37,956 nucleotides of DNA from the NCBI RefSeq assembly GCF_029945885.1, contig NZ_JAQSDK010000008.1, positions 1 through 37,956 on the forward strand, read 5' to 3'. The stretch comes from Brevundimonas sp. GTDB taxonomy: Bacteria > Pseudomonadota > Alphaproteobacteria > Caulobacterales > Caulobacteraceae. The number at the start of each line of letters is the position of its first letter. Positions within the stretch are counted from its first letter, which is position 1. Below are positions 33,389 to 37,956 of this stretch, piece by piece. The notes under the pieces are model-generated. The model saw nothing but the letters and a program-made list of their open reading frames with translations. It made no database searches and was not told where the DNA came from. The position numbers were made by a program, and so were the translations under genes.

Positions 33389-35449
33389 ATGACCAGACAC
33401 TCCATCCTTCTCGCCAGCGCCGCCCTCGGCCTGATCCTGTGCACGCCGGCGATGGCCCAGCAGTCCGCGCACGCAGCCCATGCCCAGACGCCGGTCCATG
33501 CTGTGATCGGCACCTGGGGCTTCGACCCGGCGTCGATGGATACGACTACCCGCCCCGGCAACGATTTTGATCGCTATGCCTCGGGCACCTGGAAGGATGA
33601 GACGACCATCCCGGCCGACCGGGCTTCCTGGAGCGTCTGGAACGTCCTCTATGACGAATCCCAGGAGCAGCTGAAGGCGATCATCGAGAACAGCGCCGCC
33701 AATCCTGACTCCTCGCCCGAGGCCCAGCGTATCGGCAATTTCTACGCCAGCTATATGGATGAGGCCCGCGTCAACGCCCTCGGTGCCGCACCGATGGAGC
33801 CGGGACTGGCCGCCATCCACGCCGCTGGCAGCCATGCCGCCATCGCCCGCCTGATGGGGGGCAGCTTCGGCAAGGCCGGCTCCAGCCTGTTTGCCCTCGA
33901 TGTGTTCGAGGACCTCAAGGACCCGGATACCAACAGTGCCTATATCGGCCAGGCCGGTCTGGGCCTGCCTGACCGCGACTATTATCTGGAAGCCTCGTTC
34001 GCCGACAAGAAGGCGGCCTATCAAGCCTATGTCGCGCAGATGCTGACGATGATCGGCTGGACCGACCCGGACAAGGCCGCTGCCGAGATCGTCGCTTTCG
34101 AGACCCGTATTGCCGAGAAGCACTGGACCCGGGCCGAGTCGCGCGAGCTCGACAAGGTCTACAATCCGATGACCATGGCCGAGATCGCCGCCTATGCGCC
34201 GGGCTTTGACTGGGCCGCCTGGACGGAAGGGGCCGGCCTGCCGGCCGCCGCCCACACCATCGTGGGTGAGAAGACCGCCATCCCGGAGCTGGCCCGAATC
34301 TTTGGCGAGACCGACCTGGCGACGCTGCAGGCTTATGAGGCCTTCCATTATGCTGACCAGTCGGCGGCCATGCTGTCGCAGCCCTTCGTCGATGCCCGCT
34401 TCGCCTTCCGCAGCACGGTCCTGAACGGTGTCACCGAGAACCGGCCGCGCTGGAACCGGGCCGTCCGCGCTGTCGACGGGTCGATGGGCGAGGCCCTCGG
34501 CAAGGAATATGTGCGACTGCATTTCCCCGCCTCGTCCAAGACCGCGATGGAGGCCCTGGTCGGCAACCTTCGGGTCGCCATGACCAACCGACTGCAGCAT
34601 CTGGAATGGATGAGCCCCGAGACCCGGGAACAGGCGCTCTACAAGATCGGCAATTTCGGCGTGAAGGTCGGCTATCCCGACCAATGGCGCAGCTATGACG
34701 GCCTCGAGATCCGTGCCGACGACCTGTACGGCAATGTCGAGCGGGCCGGAGCTTTCGAATGGGCCTGGCAGATGGGCAAGCTCTCCCGCCCGGTCGATCC
34801 GCAGGAATGGGGCATGACCCCCCAGACCATCAACGCCTACTACAACCCGCCGCGCAACGAGATCGTCTTCCCGGCCGCCATTCTTCAGGCCCCCTTCTTC
34901 GATCCGGCTGCCGATCCGGCCGTCAACTACGGCGGCATCGGTGCGGTCATCGGCCACGAGATTACCCACGGCTTCGACGATCAGGGCCGCAAGGTCGACG
35001 GTGACGGCGTGCTGCGCGACTGGTGGACAGCCGAGGACGCGGCCAAGTTCGAAACCCGCGCCGCGGTCTTCGGGGCTCAGTATGATGCCACCGAACCCCT
35101 GCCCGGCATGTTCGTCAACGGCGGCCTGACCATGGGCGAGAACATCGCTGATCTGGGCGGTCTGTTGCTGGCACTGGACGCCTACCATCTGTCGCTGAAC
35201 GGCCAGCCGGCCCCGGTGATCGACGGTTTCACCGGCGACCAAAGGGTCTTCCTGGGGTGGGCCCAGGTCTGGCGCGCCAAACAGCGGGACGCCGCTCTGC
35301 AGCAGCAACTGGCGACCGACCCGCACTCTCCGGCCGCCGTCCGTGCCTCGGTCCCCGTGCGCAACATCGAGGCCTGGTACGCCGCGTTCGGCGTCAGCCC
35401 GGGCGACGAACAGTATCTGGCCCCGGCTGACCGGGCGGTGATCTGGTAG
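33389..35449 (+). CDS. Exported M13-family (neprilysin-like) metalloendopeptidase
   Basis: 686 residues from ATG 33389, where a signal peptide begins (TRHSILLASAALGLILCTPA, ending MAQ); the open frame to 33317 lacks such a feature. After MDTTTRPGNDFDRYASGTW, the M13 N-terminal domain covers about residues 50-430. The zinc site is H523-E-I-T-H527 in GHEITHGFDDQG, with third ligand E584 in GENIADLGG. NAYYNPPRNEIVFPAAILQA and the C-terminal VRNIEAWYAAFGV are typical. A possible promoter is TTGATG/TATTCT at 33327-33352, and a strong terminator follows. Confidence 0.95.
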   Translation: MTRHSILLASAALGLILCTPAMAQQSAHAAHAQTPVHAVIGTWGFDPASMDTTTRPGNDFDRYASGTWKDETTIPADRASWSVWNVLYDESQEQLKAIIENSAANPDSSPEAQRIGNFYASYMDEARVNALGAAPMEPGLAAIHAAGSHAAIARLMGGSFGKAGSSLFALDVFEDLKDPDTNSAYIGQAGLGLPDRDYYLEASFADKKAAYQAYVAQMLTMIGWTDPDKAAAEIVAFETRIAEKHWTRAESRELDKVYNPMTMAEIAAYAPGFDWAAWTEGAGLPAAAHTIVGEKTAIPELARIFGETDLATLQAYEAFHYADQSAAMLSQPFVDARFAFRSTVLNGVTENRPRWNRAVRAVDGSMGEALGKEYVRLHFPASSKTAMEALVGNLRVAMTNRLQHLEWMSPETREQALYKIGNFGVKVGYPDQWRSYDGLEIRADDLYGNVERAGAFEWAWQMGKLSRPVDPQEWGMTPQTINAYYNPPRNEIVFPAAILQAPFFDPAADPAVNYGGIGAVIGHEITHGFDDQGRKVDGDGVLRDWWTAEDAAKFETRAAVFGAQYDATEPLPGMFVNGGLTMGENIADLGGLLLALDAYHLSLNGQPAPVIDGFTGDQRVFLGWAQVWRAKQRDAALQQQLATDPHSPAAVRASVPVRNIEAWYAAFGVSPGDEQYLAPADRAVIW

Positions 35450-35469
35450 GGTTCGCCCCATCGAAAACG

Positions 35470-35502
35470 AAAACGGCCCCGGGACATCCCCGGGGCCGTT
35501 TT
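35470..35502. terminator. Strong bidirectional intrinsic terminator
   Basis: A perfect 14-base-pair stem, AAAACGGCCCCGGG (35470-35483) with its complement at 35489-35502, closes a 5-base loop. The A-run on one side and T-run on the other let it work for both the M13 peptidase gene (plus) and the convergent DUF1275 gene (minus). Confidence 0.9.
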
Positions 35503-35531
35503 CAATTTCGACGCTCGGGCGGACGGATCAA

Positions 35532-36185
35532 TCAGGCGGGGCGTACCGCCCGGGACTCCGCACGCGCGACAAGGGCGGTCAGCAGGACCACAGCAGCGGC
35601 GGCCGCCCAGAGGGCGAGGACGCCGAACCGCAGGAACATCACCGCCCCCAGCGCGCCACCGCAGGCCAGGCCGACCCACAACATCAGGAAAGGGACCCAG
35701 TCCCAGCGCGGTCCGCCGTGCAGGGCCGTGGCGATCCGCTGGCCGATCCGAACCAGGGTTCCGGTCATATAGGTCAGGCCGACGCCGACATCACCGTTCT
35801 TCTGGAACACGGCATTCTCGACGCCCATGGCCAGCACCACAGCAACCATCCCCGCCACGTTCATCCCGGCGGTGCAGAGACCGGCCCCGATGAGCAAAAG
35901 GGTGGCCTCCAGACCAAGAACGGCCGCCCGCCGGACCTCACCAAACCGCCGGGCGCAGCTCGCCCCCAGCACCACGCCGCAGACGAACAGACCGATCAGG
36001 CCGATCGCGGTCAGGGCCTGGGTCCATTGTCCGGTCGCAAGGCCCACACCGAACCGGGTTGAATTGCCGCTCATGAACGAAACGAAGAATCCGCCCAGCG
36101 TCAGAAACCCCACGGCATCAACATAGCCAGCCAGCGCCGACAGGGTGGCGGCCAGAAGGACACCGCGATGGCCATAGTCTTTCAT
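35532..36185 (-). CDS. YoaK/DUF1275-family membrane protein
   Basis: 217 residues from ATG 36185, chosen because AGGGGA lies seven bases upstream; a longer frame opens at 36218. About six hydrophobic segments are visible. The family motifs ATLSALAGYVDAVGFLTLGG and FVSFMSGNSTRFGVGLA begin it, and GVENAVFQKNGDVGVGLTYM followed by TGTLVRIG lies in the middle. DUF1275 proteins are inner-membrane proteins of unknown or debated transport function. It shares the terminator at 35470-35502 with the M13 gene. Confidence 0.9.
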   Translation of the reverse strand: MKDYGHRGVLLAATLSALAGYVDAVGFLTLGGFFVSFMSGNSTRFGVGLATGQWTQALTAIGLIGLFVCGVVLGASCARRFGEVRRAAVLGLEATLLLIGAGLCTAGMNVAGMVAVVLAMGVENAVFQKNGDVGVGLTYMTGTLVRIGQRIATALHGGPRWDWVPFLMLWVGLACGGALGAVMFLRFGVLALWAAAAAVVLLTALVARAESRAVRPA

Positions 36186-36222
36186 GTCAAAATCCCCTGC
36201 ACGGGTGCAGCCTGACACGAAA

Positions 36223-36250
36223 ACGGCCGGATCGTTACCGATCCGGCCGT
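36223..36250 (-). terminator. Intrinsic terminator of ndk
   Basis: A 12-base-pair perfect stem (36223-36234 with 36239-36250, ACGGCCGGATCG and its complement) has a 4-base loop. Read on the minus strand it is followed by a short T-run (complement of 36220-36222), 28 bases after the ndk stop and before the DUF1275 start. Confidence 0.8.
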
Positions 36251-36277
36251 CTGTCGTTCGATCGGAAGATCGATCGT

Positions 36278-36697
36278 TTAGCCGACGATCTGATCGGCCG
36301 TGAAGAACTGGGCGATTTCGATGCCGGCGTTCTCGAGCGAGTCCGAACCGTGGACCGAGTTCTCGCCGATCGACAGGGCGAACAGTTTACGGATGGTGCC
36401 GTCAGCAGCGTCCTTGGGGTTGGTCGCGCCCATGACGTCACGGTAGGCGGCGACGGCGTTGGGGCCTTCCAGCACCTGAACCACGACCGGCTCGGCGATC
36501 ATCTGGCCGACCAGTTCGCCGTAGAACGGGCGTTCGGCGTGGACTTCATAGAATTTCTTGGCCTGGGCCTCGGTCAGCTTGATGCGGCGCTGGGCCACGA
36601 TCCGCAGGCCGGCACCTTCGATCACGGCGTTGATCGCGCCGGTCAGGTTGCGGCGCGTGGCGTCGGGCTTGATAATGGAGAAGGTGCGTTCGGTCAT
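36278..36697 (-). CDS. ndk: Nucleoside-diphosphate kinase
   Basis: 139 residues, the standard Ndk size. The start is ATG 36697 ([20 protein letters not shown]); the open frame extends upstream without family similarity. The phosphohistidine is H116 in [15 protein letters not shown], and [19 protein letters not shown] and [18 protein letters not shown] are typical nucleotide-binding stretches. It balances NTP and dNTP pools by gamma-phosphate transfer. A purine-rich GAAGAAG lies upstream. It is divergent from the ABC-F gene. Confidence 0.97.
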   Translation of the reverse strand: MTERTFSIIKPDATRRNLTGAINAVIEGAGLRIVAQRRIKLTEAQAKKFYEVHAERPFYGELVGQMIAEPVVVQVLEGPNAVAAYRDVMGATNPKDAADGTIRKLFALSIGENSVHGSDSLENAGIEIAQFFTADQIVG

Positions 36698-36791
36698 GGA
36701 AAAGGACTTCTTCTGTGGGAGTTTGAAGGTGGCGGGCTTATAGCGGCGCCCTCCCCGGTTTCCAACTGCTGTCCGAAACGTCTTTCCTGCC

Positions 36792-37956
36792 ATGCTCCAG
36801 ATCACCGACCTGACTTTCAACGCCTGGGGACGCAAGTTCCTGGAAAACGCCTCCGTGAGCCTGCCGCCCGGTGCCAAGGTCGGCCTGGTGGGCCGCAACG
36901 GTGTGGGCAAGACCACCCTGTTCAAACTGATCCTGGGCGAGCTGGCAGCGGGTGGCGACGAGATCAGCCTGCCGCGCACGGCCCGTATCGGATCGGTCGA
37001 CCAGGAGCATCCGGCCACGCCGTTCAGCGTGCTGGACACCATTCTGGAAGCCGACGTCGAACGTCACACGCTGATGGGACGGCTGGAGACCGCCCCGCCG
37101 GAGGAGCTGGGCGAGATCTGGGCTCGGCTGATCGACATCGACGCCGACTCGGCCCCGTCGCGGGCCTCGGAAATTCTGGCCGGTCTGGGGTTCGGCCAGG
37201 CCGACCAGCAGCGGCCGATGTCCGAATTCTCGGGCGGCTGGCGCATGCGCGTGGCCCTGGCGGCGGCCCTGTTCGCCGAACCGGACATGCTGCTGCTCGA
37301 TGAGCCGACCAACTACCTCGATCTGGAAGGTGCGCTGTGGCTGGAGTCGCGGCTCGTCAAATATCCGCACACCGCCCTGATCATCAGCCACGACCGTGAG
37401 CTGCTGAACAACTGCTGCACCCATATCCTGCATCTCGCAAACCGGACGATGGAGCTCTACACGGGCAATTACGACACGTTCGAGAAGACCCGCGGCGAGA
37501 AGGCCCGGCTGCAACTGTCGGCCAAGGCCAAGCAGGACACTGAACGGGCCCACCTTCAGGCCTTCGTCGACCGATTCAAGGCCAAGGCGTCCAAGGCCGC
37601 CCAGGCCCAGTCCCGCATGAAGCGACTGGCCAAGATGGAGCCGGTGGCGACCACGATCGAGGAACGCGTCGCCCCCTTCACCCTGCCGTCGCCGCCGCGC
37701 CCGCTGGCCCCGCCGCTGATCCGGCTGGAACGGGCCAATGTCGGCTATGAAACCGGCAAGCCGATTCTGCGCAATCTCAACCTGCGCATGGATCTGGACG
37801 ACCGCATCGGCCTGCTGGGCGTCAACGGCGCGGGCAAGTCGACCTTCGCCAAGATGATCGCCGGGGCCCTGAACGTATCCGAGGGCGAACTGCACCGCGA
37901 CCGCAAGATGCGGGTGGGCTGGTTCCACCAGCACCAGATCGAGGCCATGGACCCGA
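36792..37956 (+). CDS. ABC-F family ATPase (partial, runs off right edge)
   Basis: From ATG 36792 the frame stays open to the window end (388 codons); the C-terminus is missing. The first ATPase domain has Walker [10 protein letters not shown] (34-42), signature [16 protein letters not shown], Walker [21 protein letters not shown] and switch SHDRELLN. A charged linker (about 230-290, with [19 protein letters not shown]) is the P-site tRNA interaction motif region, and a second Walker [10 protein letters not shown] follows. Two ATPase domains without membrane segments define ABC-F proteins, which act on ribosomes (EttA/Uup/YheS types). The subgroup looks closest to YheS/Uup, but this is not settled. 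Confidence 0.93.
   Translation, partial: MLQITDLTFNAWGRKFLENASVSLPPGAKVGLVGRNGVGKTTLFKLILGELAAGGDEISLPRTARIGSVDQEHPATPFSVLDTILEADVERHTLMGRLETAPPEELGEIWARLIDIDADSAPSRASEILAGLGFGQADQQRPMSEFSGGWRMRVALAAALFAEPDMLLLDEPTNYLDLEGALWLESRLVKYPHTALIISHDRELLNNCCTHILHLANRTMELYTGNYDTFEKTRGEKARLQLSAKAKQDTERAHLQAFVDRFKAKASKAAQAQSRMKRLAKMEPVATTIEERVAPFTLPSPPRPLAPPLIRLERANVGYETGKPILRNLNLRMDLDDRIGLLGVNGAGKSTFAKMIAGALNVSEGELHRDRKMRVGWFHQHQIEAMDP

Noticed and set aside
33197..35461. 754-codon open frame antisense to the M13 peptidase gene
   Set aside because: Reverse-frame shadow of a well-supported gene; no motifs, and the intrinsic terminator at 35470-35502 lies across its upstream side.
1..37956. CRISPR arrays, insertion sequences, prophage or tRNA-anchored islands
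   Set aside because: No regularly spaced repeats, transposase or integrase genes, or tRNA-like T-loops were seen while reading through.

Overview
This window is GC-rich chromosomal DNA of an alphaproteobacterium, most likely Caulobacterales and possibly Brevundimonas-like. Reasons: an HdaA replication regulator with a clamp-binding motif, an RNase E tail ending in the GWW motif described for Caulobacter PNPase binding, an NDUFA12-type complex I accessory protein beside a DUF2155 protein, non-permuted amiC/rne divergence, and several GCTAnA-type -10 elements. No tRNA, rRNA, CRISPR array, insertion sequence or phage gene was recognised. The window reads as a largely syntenic housekeeping region with a few lineage-specific genes.

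Layout. 1-2.0 kb (minus): the 5' part of a CsgG-family gene running off the left edge, then two small secreted proteins with carboxypeptidase-regulatory-like folds, with an AT-rich island between. 2.0-2.9 kb: a gene-poor, very GC-rich, hairpin-rich stretch and a small orphan gene. 2.9-9.6 kb: amiC and rne diverge from a long shared leader region, followed by an M48 protease with TPRs and a membrane-anchored DsbA-like protein. 9.6-13.4 kb (minus): an exported Cys/His-motif TPR protein, thiS-thiG, and a BacNaV voltage-gated sodium channel. 13.5-16.7 kb (plus): aroQ-accB-accC-aat. 16.6-17.7 kb (minus): NDUFA12 and DUF2155 with a 4-base overlap.

17.9-22 kb (plus): an 848-residue relative of class II (B12-dependent) ribonucleotide reductase that keeps the TSCPD domain and a four-Cys C-terminus but has lost the catalytic barrel, then two tandem exported pentapeptide-repeat proteins. 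22-23.8 kb (minus): aspS. 24-28.9 kb (plus): hdaA, ppk1-ppx (4-base overlap) and a VOC protein. 28.9-30 kb (minus): rnd. 30.1-35.5 kb (plus): purM, an M28 peptidase, purN and an M13 peptidase. 35.5-36.7 kb (minus): a DUF1275 membrane protein and ndk. From 36.8 kb an ABC-F ATPase runs off the right edge.

Functional threads are RNA turnover (RNase E, RNase D), polyphosphate turnover (Ppk1/Ppx), replication control (HdaA), purine, thiamine, fatty-acid and shikimate biosynthesis, and an unusually large set of envelope or periplasmic proteins (amidase, three peptidases, DsbA-like, TPR, pentapeptide and CsgG proteins). The most unusual item is the catalytically stripped NrdJ paralogue at 17.9-20.4 kb. 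All assignments come from reading the sequence; no database search was run.
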